From Deltaproteobacteria bacterium (GTDB lineage Bacteria > JAEEML01): a stretch of DNA of 40,905 nucleotides. Both the position numbers and the translations under genes were made by a program. The stretch spans positions 1 through 40,905 of the forward strand of contig JAEEML010000040.1 of assembly GCA_016283195.1 (NCBI GenBank), given 5' to 3'. Positions 25,497 to 32,489 of this stretch are shown piece by piece; position 1 is the first letter of the stretch; each line of letters begins with the position of its first letter. Under the pieces are notes generated by a model that ran no database searches, was not told where the DNA came from, and saw nothing but the letters and a program-made list of their open reading frames with translations.

Positions 25497-26003
25497 CTAT
25501 TGTCTCCATTTTGAGTCCTTATGGAACAGTTTAGGATTGCGATTACACATTTCCTCTAATATTTTATCCGTTTTTTCCATCGACTTTATATCTGGCCGGT
25601 AATGACCACTATTATTGTCGACAGAATAAATTTTTCCGTTTCTGAAGGTTATCATTCCGGCATTTTGTACTTCAGGATCTTTACCACCGATTAGTGTCGG
25701 ATGAGGTGATCTTTTCAAAGGATTAATTGGATTACTTCGCTTGCCAAAGATAATATCTCCGCTTTGAGACATCACGTAGGCATATTGACCGTTTGCCTTG
25801 CTGCCTTCAATGTAAAATGAATCATGTTGCACGGCATTTTCCAGCATTGTGGCTGTAGGATTTTGGAAATAGCCGGTAGTTGGATTGTAAATATCAGGGT
25901 CTTTTTTGTCATTATTCAACTCCGCATCAACAACGTGATAAGTATCGGCATAAGGTTGAGAACCTCCTGCACCGGAGTATGAGCTGGTACTTTTAGTGCC
26001 CAT
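25497..26003 (-). CDS. Toxin-like protein with SGHYRP motif
   Basis: 168 aa. The N-terminal third is Ser/Gly/Asp/Asn-rich (GTKSTSSYSGAGG). The C-terminal half reads HPTLIGGKDPEVQNAGMITF, followed by NGKIYSVDNNSGHYRPDI. The combination 'H..L.gG..v..AG.i....G.i..i.n.SGHY.P' recalls C-terminal domains of bacterial polymorphic toxins and effectors as I remember them; I have not verified this. No secretion signal, and too short to be a full polymorphic toxin, so it could be an orphan cassette or a phage-type protein. It starts one base after the DUF4417 stop codon and is followed by the acidic gene. Confidence 0.6.
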   Translation of the reverse strand: MGTKSTSSYSGAGGSQPYADTYHVVDAELNNDKKDPDIYNPTTGYFQNPTATMLENAVQHDSFYIEGSKANGQYAYVMSQSGDIIFGKRSNPINPLKRSPHPTLIGGKDPEVQNAGMITFRNGKIYSVDNNSGHYRPDIKSMEKTDKILEEMCNRNPKLFHKDSKWRQ

Positions 26004-26004
26004 A

Positions 26005-26682
26005 TCAGATCACCCCTCCATGCATTCGCTTTGTCCAGTTTGGGTAGTTAATAAATTTGGCATAATCTAAATATTGGCCAAAAACCTTGTCAGGCATTGC
26101 TCCATAGACAAGAACAACAAGCGGTTCAAGAGTGTCCATCATGGCTTCAAGCCCAGCTTCAAAATAATATTTGTCTTCTCTGCTGGAAATACAACCGTAG
26201 GTTCCAATAGCCAGAATACTGTGTTTTTCAGCTCCGAGAAAGGCTACCTTTTGTGGAAAGTATTTTGTTGTATATGTGTACTCGTTGCCCCACCTAATTT
26301 GTGGTATCACATACTGACCTCGACGCTGATAGTATCCACCAATAGCTCTGTTGCGATAAATATTGGTTAATTGCACACTTAGTGGAGCATCCCTGTACAA
26401 TGAGCAATCAGGACTGATCATAGCTGCAAATCGCCCGAAATCATCAATATATGCCTCAGGTGTTCTTAGTACTTCACTAAAATTTACATCCATTTCGCAG
26501 AAGCCAATAGCTTCATTGGTGCTCGGAGCTCTATTGCGCATAGAAAATGGAGTAATTCCTGGCGGAATAGTAATTCTAGCTGGTGCTTTTATGATCGGAA
26601 TTCCCAAGGGAAGATCAAATTTTGCTCCAGCAACCAATTTAGGATTGCATCCATCATCAATTATTGCTTTATTTTTGCTCAT
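26005..26682 (-). CDS. DUF4417 family protein
   Basis: 225 aa from Met 26682, chosen because GGAGGG lies eight bases upstream; an upstream in-frame Met (26727) has no RBS. The core matches my memory of DUF4417: FGRFAAMISPDCSLYRDAPLSVQLTNIYRNRAIGGYYQ, then VIPQIRWG, ILAIGTYGCISSRED and VVLVYGAMPDKVFGQY near the end. The family is common on phages, plasmids and islands of Firmicutes and other bacteria, with no known activity. First gene of a three-gene unit with tight spacing (1 base, then 2 bases). Its upstream region carries a palindromic operator shared with the xre gene. Confidence 0.8.
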   Translation of the reverse strand: MSKNKAIIDDGCNPKLVAGAKFDLPLGIPIIKAPARITIPPGITPFSMRNRAPSTNEAIGFCEMDVNFSEVLRTPEAYIDDFGRFAAMISPDCSLYRDAPLSVQLTNIYRNRAIGGYYQRRGQYVIPQIRWGNEYTYTTKYFPQKVAFLGAEKHSILAIGTYGCISSREDKYYFEAGLEAMMDTLEPLVVLVYGAMPDKVFGQYLDYAKFINYPNWTKRMHGGVI

Positions 26683-26846
26683 ATTATACGCCCTCCTATA
26701 AGCGCAGTTTTTAAAAGGCAAAAGCATTTGTAGTTGTCCTTTGTCTTAGGATATACTTGCATTGTTAGAAATTTGCATATTTCTAACGCCTCAATTACAC
26801 GTCGTTGCCAAAATGAGTCTTCAATCATTGTTTGCTCTTCTAACCC
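26683..26846 (-). promoter_or_regulatory. Intergenic regulatory region between immA and the DUF4417 gene
   Basis: Contains a perfect 9-bp inverted repeat GTTAGAAAT/ATTTCTAAC (26764-26772 and 26779-26787) around TTGCAT. The half GCAT(A/C)TTTCTAAC recurs in the xre promoter region at 27975-27987. It most likely binds the XRE repressor and controls the downstream DUF4417-toxin-immunity genes. No strong -35/-10 pair was picked out. Confidence 0.6.
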
Positions 26847-27548
26847 TTATTTAGAAGGATCAAATTCTTTTTCCAAAATGTTCAGCTCCCTTAATCGATA
26901 GAGCATTGGGCTATAGTTTACTCCGAACAGATATCCGAGTCCTTTGATGTCGTCTGCCATCCTTTGCTCAAATGGAATCGGGTAGCCACTATAATACAGA
27001 AGATTTCGCGCTCCATATTCAACAGCTTCTCGTGGCATGAGAAAAGCTGCTGCCGCATAATTAGCCTGGTGTTCGAGCCAATAAAGAGCATTATTCTTGT
27101 TGGTTTGCTCCCTGTTGTAATCTGTAAAAGATCGTGACATATGCCCGTCGCATTCGAAAGCAGACTTGTGTTTGGCAAAATGAAAGCACTCATGCATTAC
27201 CGTAAAGTTTTCAATAAAATGGTCGCGTTTTTTAGAACTTTCGCTTAAGCTCTGGTCTATTATTATCGTGCCCCCGTAGAATAACTTAAGTTTTGGCATC
27301 ATATCAATAGTCCAAGACCGATTGGCGATTTCAGGCCAGACGTAGAACGGTCCTGTATTGAAAATCGTTGCTCCAAGAAATGAGCGGGTTGGTGATAGAA
27401 ATTCAAAAGCTATTCTGGCACCAAGTAGATCAACTATGTCATACACATCGACCCTTGATGGCTTTTTTAACCTGCCAGCATCGTAACGTTGATTTAGCTT
27501 ATTAGCTAATTCCTCAAGCTGTGCATGTGAATACGGGTAGTAAATCAA
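26847..27548 (-). CDS. ImmA/IrrE family metallo-endopeptidase
   Basis: 233 aa. Zinc-protease signature MHECFHFAKH (HExxH, about residue 119) with the downstream third-ligand helix EHQANYAAAAFLMP (Glu, about 160). ImmA-type proteases cleave a partner XRE repressor (as ImmR in ICEBs1, or DdrO by IrrE) in response to DNA damage or signalling, releasing mobile-element or stress genes. It lies 11 bases before the end of the xre gene in the same direction, the usual arrangement. Its C-terminal ~60 residues (MADDIKGLGYLFGVNYSPMLYRLREL) are typical of the family. Confidence 0.9.
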   Translation of the reverse strand: MIYYPYSHAQLEELANKLNQRYDAGRLKKPSRVDVYDIVDLLGARIAFEFLSPTRSFLGATIFNTGPFYVWPEIANRSWTIDMMPKLKLFYGGTIIIDQSLSESSKKRDHFIENFTVMHECFHFAKHKSAFECDGHMSRSFTDYNREQTNKNNALYWLEHQANYAAAAFLMPREAVEYGARNLLYYSGYPIPFEQRMADDIKGLGYLFGVNYSPMLYRLRELNILEKEFDPSK

Positions 27549-27559
27549 ATACGTTCTCC

Positions 27560-27937
27560 TTAGCTTTTCTTACTTTCTTCCAACATTCTTATGATTCTTT
27601 CCCATTCTTTTTCACCCGCACCGGAATCTCGTGCAATACGAAGTGCAACGCGAGATTTATTCTGAGCCATAATGTAATCGGCAATATCTGGTGAAACGGA
27701 ATTTTTTTTATTCCCTGCTGCCAGGTCAAAAAGGTAATCAGTTTCTTCCCGACTAAGGTTTAAGGCTGTGGCTATCAAATATATCTTTTCCTTTTCCGGC
27801 GGGTAGCGATGATTATTTTCTATATCGCTCATATACGCTGGTGCTATGCCAAGTATTTCGGCAAGCTTACGCAGGTTAATCTTGGCAGCCAATCGTTTTT
27901 CCCTGACATAGTTGCCAAATGTTTTCTCTTCTTCCAT
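27560..27937 (-). CDS. XRE-family transcriptional repressor
   Basis: 125 aa from Met 27937 (MEEEKTFG), preceded by GGGGAG at six bases; a further-upstream Met lies inside the operator. The helix-turn-helix occupies about 7-65 (FGNYVREKRLAAKINLRKLAEILGIAPAYMSDIENNHRYPP). The C-terminal helical part (IADYIMAQNKSRVALRIARDSG) is of the kind cleaved by ImmA proteases. It is paired with immA and likely autoregulated through the operator at 27956-27987, just downstream of its own -10. Confidence 0.9.
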   Translation of the reverse strand: MEEEKTFGNYVREKRLAAKINLRKLAEILGIAPAYMSDIENNHRYPPEKEKIYLIATALNLSREETDYLFDLAAGNKKNSVSPDIADYIMAQNKSRVALRIARDSGAGEKEWERIIRMLEESKKS

Positions 27938-27955
27938 GTTGCTCTCCCCTTTAAA

Positions 27956-27987
27956 GTTAGTTGTATGCACATTCGCATCTTTCTAAC
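27956..27987. promoter_or_regulatory. Operator of the xre-immA promoter
   Basis: GTTAG (27956-27960) and CTAAC (27983-27987) flank ATGC/GCAT half-sites. The 13-mer GCATCTTTCTAAC (27975-27987) differs at one base from the operator half at 26775-26787. It lies 8 bases downstream of the xre -10 box, well placed for repression. Confidence 0.55.
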
Positions 27988-27994
27988 AAGGACA

Positions 27995-28022
27995 ATGATA
28001 GCTCCCTTTTAGAATTTGTCAA
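27995..28022 (-). promoter_or_regulatory. Promoter of xre-immA
   Basis: Minus strand TTGACA (28017-28022), 16-base spacer, TATCAT (27995-28000). Confidence 0.8.
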
Positions 28023-28072
28023 TAACCAGTTCGCGAAAATCTAACACTTTTTATTTTTACTTGCTTGTGCAA

Positions 28073-28097
28073 TAAAAAAAAGGCTGATTCTGCCTTT
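28073..28097 (-). terminator. Isolated minus-strand terminator-like hairpin
   Basis: AAAGGC/GCCTTT stem (28079-28084 with 28092-28097) and seven-base loop, followed on the minus strand by eight or more T residues. It lies upstream of the xre promoter and 5' of the divergent Tpt1 gene, with no known minus-strand gene feeding it. Confidence 0.5.
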
Positions 28098-28194
28098 GAA
28101 TCGCATATTCGTTTTGCAAGTGGTTGCTAGACATGGTCTTTGTTACGATTTAACTATATCATCAGCATCTTTTATGCGAAAGGATAGTAATGAT

Positions 28195-29139
28195 ATGGTA
28201 GCTAAGGAGATTAGCCAGTATATCTCACTGATTCTGCGTCATAAACCGGAAATAATAGGCATTACTCTTGATGAACACGGCTGGGCTAATGTAACAGAGC
28301 TGATTGGCGGAGTAAATAAGACATATCCGCTTAATATGGAGGCTCTGGAAGAGATTGTTAGCACTGATGAAAAAAAGCGTTACTCCTTTAATGATGACAA
28401 AACGCTTATTCGGGCTAATCAGGGGCACTCTATCCAGGTTGATGTAGAACTTCAAGAAGTAGTACCGCCTAAATATCTGTATCACGGAACTGGGAAAAAA
28501 TACGTAAATTCCATTGATAAACATGGACTTTTACCGAAGTCTAGGCTATATGTACATCTTTGCGAAGACATAGATACAGCTATTAAAGTTGGTTCCCGTC
28601 ATGGTCAGCCAATAGTATACCGGGTTTTAGCTGGGCTGATGTTTAATGCTGGTATGAGTTTTTATAAATCTGCCAATGGTGTTTGGTTAGCCAAAAGAGT
28701 TCCGACAGAGTATTTTAGAAAGGAAGAATGTATGTCAACCGGAACCGCTGAGATTGTACGAGAATTAAAAACTGCCTTTAAGTCTGGTTTAGATGCTGAA
28801 GAAGTAGCAGCAACAGTTTTATCCCGCTACTCATGGAATGAGTTACAGCCGGCTCTTATAGCCATATTGCTGGATGATTCTCTCCCAAGGAATTATTATG
28901 AAATGACAGCCGGGATATTCTGGGAAGCAGTTCTTGATGGCCAGCAAATACAAAAAGAAATAGTGGTGGGCTTATTGTATTACCGCCTGGGCGACAAAAA
29001 AGCGCCATATGATAATAACCTTATTTGGAGCATTGCGACAGAATTGTATAGCCTTGATTATGCCGATTCGGAGTTTAATCCGTTTTACGATGCCGGGATT
29101 TTAAAAGTGCTTGGTGACTACGGAATAACTTTTTCGTGA
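28195..29139 (+). CDS. Tpt1/KptA RNA 2'-phosphotransferase fused to an unrecognised C-terminal domain
   Basis: 314 aa from Met 28195 (MVAKEISQYISLILRHKPE; AAAGGA ten bases upstream; Met at 28177 is an alternative). Residues 1-178 are KptA: LRHKPE, IRANQGHS (about 72-79), YHGTGKKY (about 96) and KSRLYVHL (about 116-122; usually R-x-H-V-H-L, so one His is Tyr). KptA removes a 2'-phosphate from RNA using NAD and can ADP-ribosylate RNA ends. Bacterial members are usually ~180 aa. Here ~135 extra residues follow, acidic and Trp/Tyr-containing, with no domain I recognise. An ATG at 28732 preceded by AAGGAAGA could also start this C-terminal part separately. Accessory location in the island, divergent from xre. 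Confidence 0.85.
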   Translation: MVAKEISQYISLILRHKPEIIGITLDEHGWANVTELIGGVNKTYPLNMEALEEIVSTDEKKRYSFNDDKTLIRANQGHSIQVDVELQEVVPPKYLYHGTGKKYVNSIDKHGLLPKSRLYVHLCEDIDTAIKVGSRHGQPIVYRVLAGLMFNAGMSFYKSANGVWLAKRVPTEYFRKEECMSTGTAEIVRELKTAFKSGLDAEEVAATVLSRYSWNELQPALIAILLDDSLPRNYYEMTAGIFWEAVLDGQQIQKEIVVGLLYYRLGDKKAPYDNNLIWSIATELYSLDYADSEFNPFYDAGILKVLGDYGITFS

Positions 29140-29167
29140 TAGTTTTCCAAAGCGGCCAACCAGGTAG

Positions 29168-29392
29168 TTATTCCTGCCGGTTATAATCTCTCACAATGCC
29201 GATAATAATGAGTGCCGCGCAAATAGTGGCAAAGATAAAAGCTCCCACCTGGCACCAGGGCGCCAGGCCGTAATGGCTATCGAGACGCCCGCCCAGATAG
29301 ACAAAAAGGCCGTAAATAAGCCCCAGTTCCAGGCCGATGGAGCTGTAGCGTAGAGCCAGATTCCACATCTTTTTGTCATCTTTATCAGTCAT
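29168..29392 (-). CDS. atpZ: AtpZ/AtpI-like F0F1-ATPase assembly protein
   Basis: 74 aa with two TM helices (about 14-33 SSIGLELGLIYGLFVYLGG and 45-66) and the charged loop DSHYGLAPWCQVG typical of the small ATP-synthase accessory family. Its last codons (Y-N-R-Q-E-stop) lie inside the 17-bp direct repeat that bounds the island to its left, so the gene end appears to be a reconstituted attachment site. It follows the lamin-tail lipoprotein gene by 27 bases on the same strand. No atp structural genes are in the window. Confidence 0.85.
   Translation of the reverse strand: MTDKDDKKMWNLALRYSSIGLELGLIYGLFVYLGGRLDSHYGLAPWCQVGAFIFATICAALIIIGIVRDYNRQE
29169..29185. repeat. Right direct repeat of the island (attR-like), within atpZ
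   Basis: TATTCCTGCCGGTTATA, identical to 25000-25016. Flanking island bases CCAACCAGGTAG can pair partly with it (AACC..AGG/CCT..GGTT), giving atpZ a substitute but degenerate terminator stem without a T-run. Confidence 0.85.
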
Positions 29393-29419
29393 AGCAAGCT
29401 CGCCAGATTTCCGCTTTCT

Positions 29420-31414
29420 TTATGGCGTGTGTTTTCCCAGGCCGGCTGCGGCGGCACTTACACAGCCAAGCGGTTTTTTCTGCCACTCGCTGGCAAAGTT
29501 TTCTTTGCTGCTGAAAGTGGGAGAAGCCCCAAAACCTTTAGCCCGCTCTACCGAAGCTTCGCGGTAATTCCAATAAAAATCGCTGGAGCCGTCAGTGGGC
29601 GGAGCGCCGTAAATATCGAGTAAAAGATCATTTTGGTCAAAAAGGCCGATTATGTCGTCGCCGTTTATATAAAAATTTTTAAGAGGTAAATCCGGCGTAT
29701 ATTTTTGGCCGCTCTCATCAATATAAGGTAAGCCGATAACCATGGCGCTTTTGGGGGCTAAAGAGCTGCCGTCGGCCAGGGCAATTTCGCTGCTCCAGGA
29801 AAGGCCGCTCTCTTTGTCCGGATTCATAACGGCTCTTATTTTAAAGCCGCCAAGCATGATTGTCACCGGGCAATTATTGTAAATCTCTATTGCCTTGGGT
29901 GTCTTTTGGCGGCAGGAACCGGAAGTAACCTGGCTGATGAATAAATCACCGGCAGCGCAGGGATCCTTGGCTTTTGGGGTGAACCAGTCGCTTATTATCT
30001 CGCGATCCCGGCACTCTTTGGCATGGGCTCTTACTTTAAAGCGGTATTTTTCCGGAGCGGCTTTTTGGCTCTGCCAAAAGGTGGTATTAGAGGGCAAAGC
30101 GGCTGCATATTCCAGCGAGGAACCATCGGCCGCTATCAAGGCAAGGTCATAAGAATCGGCCAGTGGAATTGGCTCTACTTTGACGCTTACTGCCCGCCCC
30201 GCGGAGCTCCCCAGGTGCGTGAGGGAAAAAGCGGCTTTTGCAAAAATGGCACAGCGTTCCTCGGCGGTAATGCGCCCGCTGACACTAAAATCGGAGCTAC
30301 TAAGATAAATAAGCGGCAGATCTTTTTCTAAGGCGAGCGGCAGAGGGGCGCTCTCAAAAATCATCCCGGCCTCGGGCAGTGTTTTTAGATACTGTTTTTC
30401 CGGCAGGCTGACTATTAGATCATGATTATCTCCGTAGCTAGCCAGCCAGCGGCGCCCACCGGTGATGAGCGGGCGGATAAATACGGCTTTAAAGCTAAAT
30501 AATTTGCCAAAATCATCAGCGGTGAATGTTCTGGCACTATCGGCGGTTATTTTTTGGATAAAAGGGGCAAGATCATGGTGGAGTGAGTCATTTGCTGCCA
30601 GCCTGGCTTTGGCGCTGCTGATGTAATTTATGCCCTCATGAGTGTACATTTTATTAAATTGTAGGGAGATAATATTGCCCGGGGCAACATTGTTAAACTC
30701 GCGGTTATGTTTTAAATCGACAGCAATGGCCGGCCCTTCCGGCGAATGTTGCAAATAGAGCATATTCATCCGCTTGTCCAAATGGGTAACCAGCACGCGA
30801 TCGAGAAAGCCTTTATACCCGCCGCTTGGGCGCTTTTTTAAGAGGTCGATGGTGTCGCTGCATTTGTCGGTTAAGCAGATGCGCTCAGTATCGGCGCAGT
30901 TTATTGCCTCTGCTGCCTCTTCCGGAAAGAGGCAAACCGGGCGGTGATCCTGCACTTGGCAGCGGCCGGTGGTTTTTTTTAAAGTCAGGCGGTCGGCCAG
31001 GCATTGGCTTATTGTATCGCAGGGATTGGGTGTGCAGGGGTCGTATTTTGGTGTGCAGCCCTGTCTGGCGGCGCAATCGGGGTCAAAACAATCGATTTTG
31101 CCGTCAAGGTCATTATCTATGCCGTCAAAGCAGTGTATTTCGCGGCCGCGCTCTTTGGTGCAGGCGTCATTTAAATAGCAATCCTCATCCTCACAATCTG
31201 TTCGGCCGTCGCGGTCGTTATCTTTTTTATCGCGGCAATCGGCTTCATAATTCAGTGTGGGCATGGCTTTATCAATAAGAGTGGCCATTTTTTGTTGTGA
31301 GGGCGTGAGTTCCGGCGCAGCCGATTTTTGCCGACAAGCCGGGGCGCCCAAGATAAGAGCCTGAGCAAGAGCTATAGCTAAGGCAGCTTTAAGCAGTTTT
31401 TTTGTAAATATCAT
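29420..31414 (-). CDS. Large lipoprotein with Cys/Asp-rich repeats and C-terminal lamin-tail domain
   Basis: 664 aa from Met 31414 (MIFTKKLLKAALAIALAQALILGAPAC), chosen for AAGGAG seven bases upstream; lipobox APAC. Residues about 60-130 carry D-x-D-x-D-G calcium-type repeats with Cys pairs (DKKDNDRDGRTDCEDEDC, DGIDNDLDGKIDCFDPDC), like MopE-type modules of Deltaproteobacteria. A region with many Cys follows, then a mid-section of beta-rich sequence. The end (about 495-640: PKAIEIYNNCPVTIMLGGFKI) is a lamin-tail domain found in surface-attached proteins. Likely outer-membrane or surface; function unknown. Same strand and close to atpZ. Confidence 0.8.
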   Translation of the reverse strand: MIFTKKLLKAALAIALAQALILGAPACRQKSAAPELTPSQQKMATLIDKAMPTLNYEADCRDKKDNDRDGRTDCEDEDCYLNDACTKERGREIHCFDGIDNDLDGKIDCFDPDCAARQGCTPKYDPCTPNPCDTISQCLADRLTLKKTTGRCQVQDHRPVCLFPEEAAEAINCADTERICLTDKCSDTIDLLKKRPSGGYKGFLDRVLVTHLDKRMNMLYLQHSPEGPAIAVDLKHNREFNNVAPGNIISLQFNKMYTHEGINYISSAKARLAANDSLHHDLAPFIQKITADSARTFTADDFGKLFSFKAVFIRPLITGGRRWLASYGDNHDLIVSLPEKQYLKTLPEAGMIFESAPLPLALEKDLPLIYLSSSDFSVSGRITAEERCAIFAKAAFSLTHLGSSAGRAVSVKVEPIPLADSYDLALIAADGSSLEYAAALPSNTTFWQSQKAAPEKYRFKVRAHAKECRDREIISDWFTPKAKDPCAAGDLFISQVTSGSCRQKTPKAIEIYNNCPVTIMLGGFKIRAVMNPDKESGLSWSSEIALADGSSLAPKSAMVIGLPYIDESGQKYTPDLPLKNFYINGDDIIGLFDQNDLLLDIYGAPPTDGSSDFYWNYREASVERAKGFGASPTFSSKENFASEWQKKPLGCVSAAAAGLGKHTP

Positions 31415-31501
31415 GGCGCTTCTCCTTTGGCGCAAGATTGCCGGGAAGTACTATATTCCCACTTTTTTTAGCAATAAAGGAAAAATTATTAAAGAGAACT
31501 C

Positions 31502-31530
31502 TGGACAACGATATGAAGTTGTGCTATAGA
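31502..31530 (+). promoter_or_regulatory. Sigma-70 promoter of the 38-aa basic protein gene
   Basis: TGGACA (31502-31507), 17-base spacer, TATAGA (31525-31530); a CCGCC/GGCGG hairpin (about 31549-31563) lies in the short leader. Confidence 0.7.
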
Positions 31531-31573
31531 GCCTGCGCCCGCCATGAAGGCGGTTTGTTATGAGGTGAAGAAA

Positions 31574-31690
31574 ATGGCTGTTTCCAAAAGTAAACAAAAA
31601 CGGATGCGTATGGTTCGCAAACAAAAAGCTAAAGCTCTGGACAAAAGGCACAAAGAGGCCGTAAAAGCCCTGAAAGCGGCTAAAGCATAA
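31574..31690 (+). CDS. Very basic 38-aa protein, possible ribosome-associated protein
   Basis: Encodes MAVSKSKQKRMRMVRKQKA, continuing to a C-terminus KALKAAKA: about 16 Lys/Arg in 38 residues, probably one helix. GAGGTGAAG precedes the ATG, a good promoter lies upstream, and the rplU-rpmA-obgE cluster follows 140 bases later. It recalls the basic N-termini of small ribosomal proteins such as bS20, but I cannot assign a family. Codon choice (AAA, GCT, CTG) matches neighbouring ribosomal genes. The promoter, RBS and composition make it a credible gene despite its length. Confidence 0.7.
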   Translation: MAVSKSKQKRMRMVRKQKAKALDKRHKEAVKALKAAKA

Positions 31691-31751
31691 ATAAAAATTA
31701 TAAAGCGGCGCCCGGTAGCAGAAAATAGAAGGGTGAGTGTGGCTTACCCTC

Positions 31752-31780
31752 TTGACAAGGCGCTGATTTTAGTCTAAAAT
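31752..31780 (+). promoter_or_regulatory. Strong sigma-70 promoter of rplU-rpmA-obgE
   Basis: TTGACA (31752-31757), 17-base spacer, TAAAAT (31775-31780). An AGGGTGAG/CTTACCCT hairpin (31730-31750) sits directly before the -35. Confidence 0.9.
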
Positions 31781-31828
31781 TTCGGCGCTTCATTCGGCAT
31801 GAAGAGCTGATGAGCAATGGAGGATAGT

Positions 31829-32143
31829 ATGTACGCAGTGATCGATACAGGTAGCCACCAACATGTGGTAAAACCGGGTGACCGTATTGTCTTAAATCGC
31901 CATGAGGGCGAGGTTGGCAAAACCGTTACTTTTGACAAAATTCTCATGGTTGCCAAAGACGATGGCAAATATTCCATCGGTACTCCCAAAGTGGAAGGCG
32001 CCACTGTTACCGCCAAAGTGCTCTCTCAGGGCAAAGGCGACAAAGTGCTGGCTTATAAATATCGCCGGCGCAAAAATTATCACCGTCTGGTCGGTCACAG
32101 ACAACCTGTTACCGAGCTGGAAATCACCACTATCAACGCTTAA
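31829..32143 (+). CDS. rplU: 50S ribosomal protein bL21
   Basis: 104 aa. The start MYAVIDTGSHQHVVKPGDRI at 31829 has GGAGG five bases upstream; a four-codon longer frame overlaps that RBS. Conserved bL21 features are the AVI..GG.Q.kV-like opening, YKYRRRKNYHRLVGHRQP and a C-terminal L.I..I. Binds 23S rRNA. Classic rplU-rpmA-obgE order follows with short spacers. Confidence 0.97.
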   Translation: MYAVIDTGSHQHVVKPGDRIVLNRHEGEVGKTVTFDKILMVAKDDGKYSIGTPKVEGATVTAKVLSQGKGDKVLAYKYRRRKNYHRLVGHRQPVTELEITTINA

Positions 32144-32165
32144 TTAGTGCTATCGGAGGCTTAAA

Positions 32166-32420
32166 ATGGCTCATAAGAAAGGTCAGGGTTCCTCAAGGAA
32201 CGGTCGTGACAGTAAACCAAAATATCTCGGCGTGAAGCGCGCCGATGGTCAACACATTAATGCCGGCAGCATCATTTTGCGTCAACGGGGCACCAGAATT
32301 CACCCCGGACACAATGTGGGCTTAGGCCGTGATCACACCCTCTATGCCAAAGTTGAAGGCACTGTGAAATTTACCGTCAACAAATTTGGCAAAAAAGAGG
32401 CCATTGTTGTTGTGGCCTGA
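32166..32420 (+). CDS. rpmA: 50S ribosomal protein bL27
   Basis: 84 aa, standard. Begins [16 protein letters not shown] with no N-terminal propeptide, contains [25 protein letters not shown], and ends in the usual beta-rich tail. The N-terminus reaches the peptidyl-transferase centre. GGAGG upstream; 22 bases after rplU. Confidence 0.98.
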   Translation: MAHKKGQGSSRNGRDSKPKYLGVKRADGQHINAGSIILRQRGTRIHPGHNVGLGRDHTLYAKVEGTVKFTVNKFGKKEAIVVVA

Positions 32421-32489
32421 TAGGCCATTTGCTTTGGCAACTTTGGTTGCCTAGGCTCTTTCCCTCCTCTCTCTATTGCGGATAATATC

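Larger units (their letters stand above)
25000..29185. mobile_element. Putative non-autonomous genomic island inserted at the 3' end of atpZ
   Basis: Identical 17-bp direct repeats TATTCCTGCCGGTTATA lie at 25000-25016 and 29169-29185. The right copy encodes the last residues of AtpZ (YNRQE). Joining the two copies across the island rebuilds atpZ with a stop (TAG) immediately followed by the complete hairpin-plus-T-run terminator now stranded at 24969-25013. The interior genes are visibly AT-richer than both flanks and have accessory character (xre, immA, DUF4417, toxin-like, immunity-like, Tpt1 fusion). No integrase or transposase gene is present, so movement would need an enzyme supplied in trans, or one has been lost. 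Confidence 0.7.

Noticed and set aside
30826-31278. 150-codon plus-strand frame inside the lamin-tail lipoprotein gene
   Set aside because: Antisense shadow of a Cys/Asp-rich coding region, giving an Arg/Gly/Cys-rich product without an RBS.
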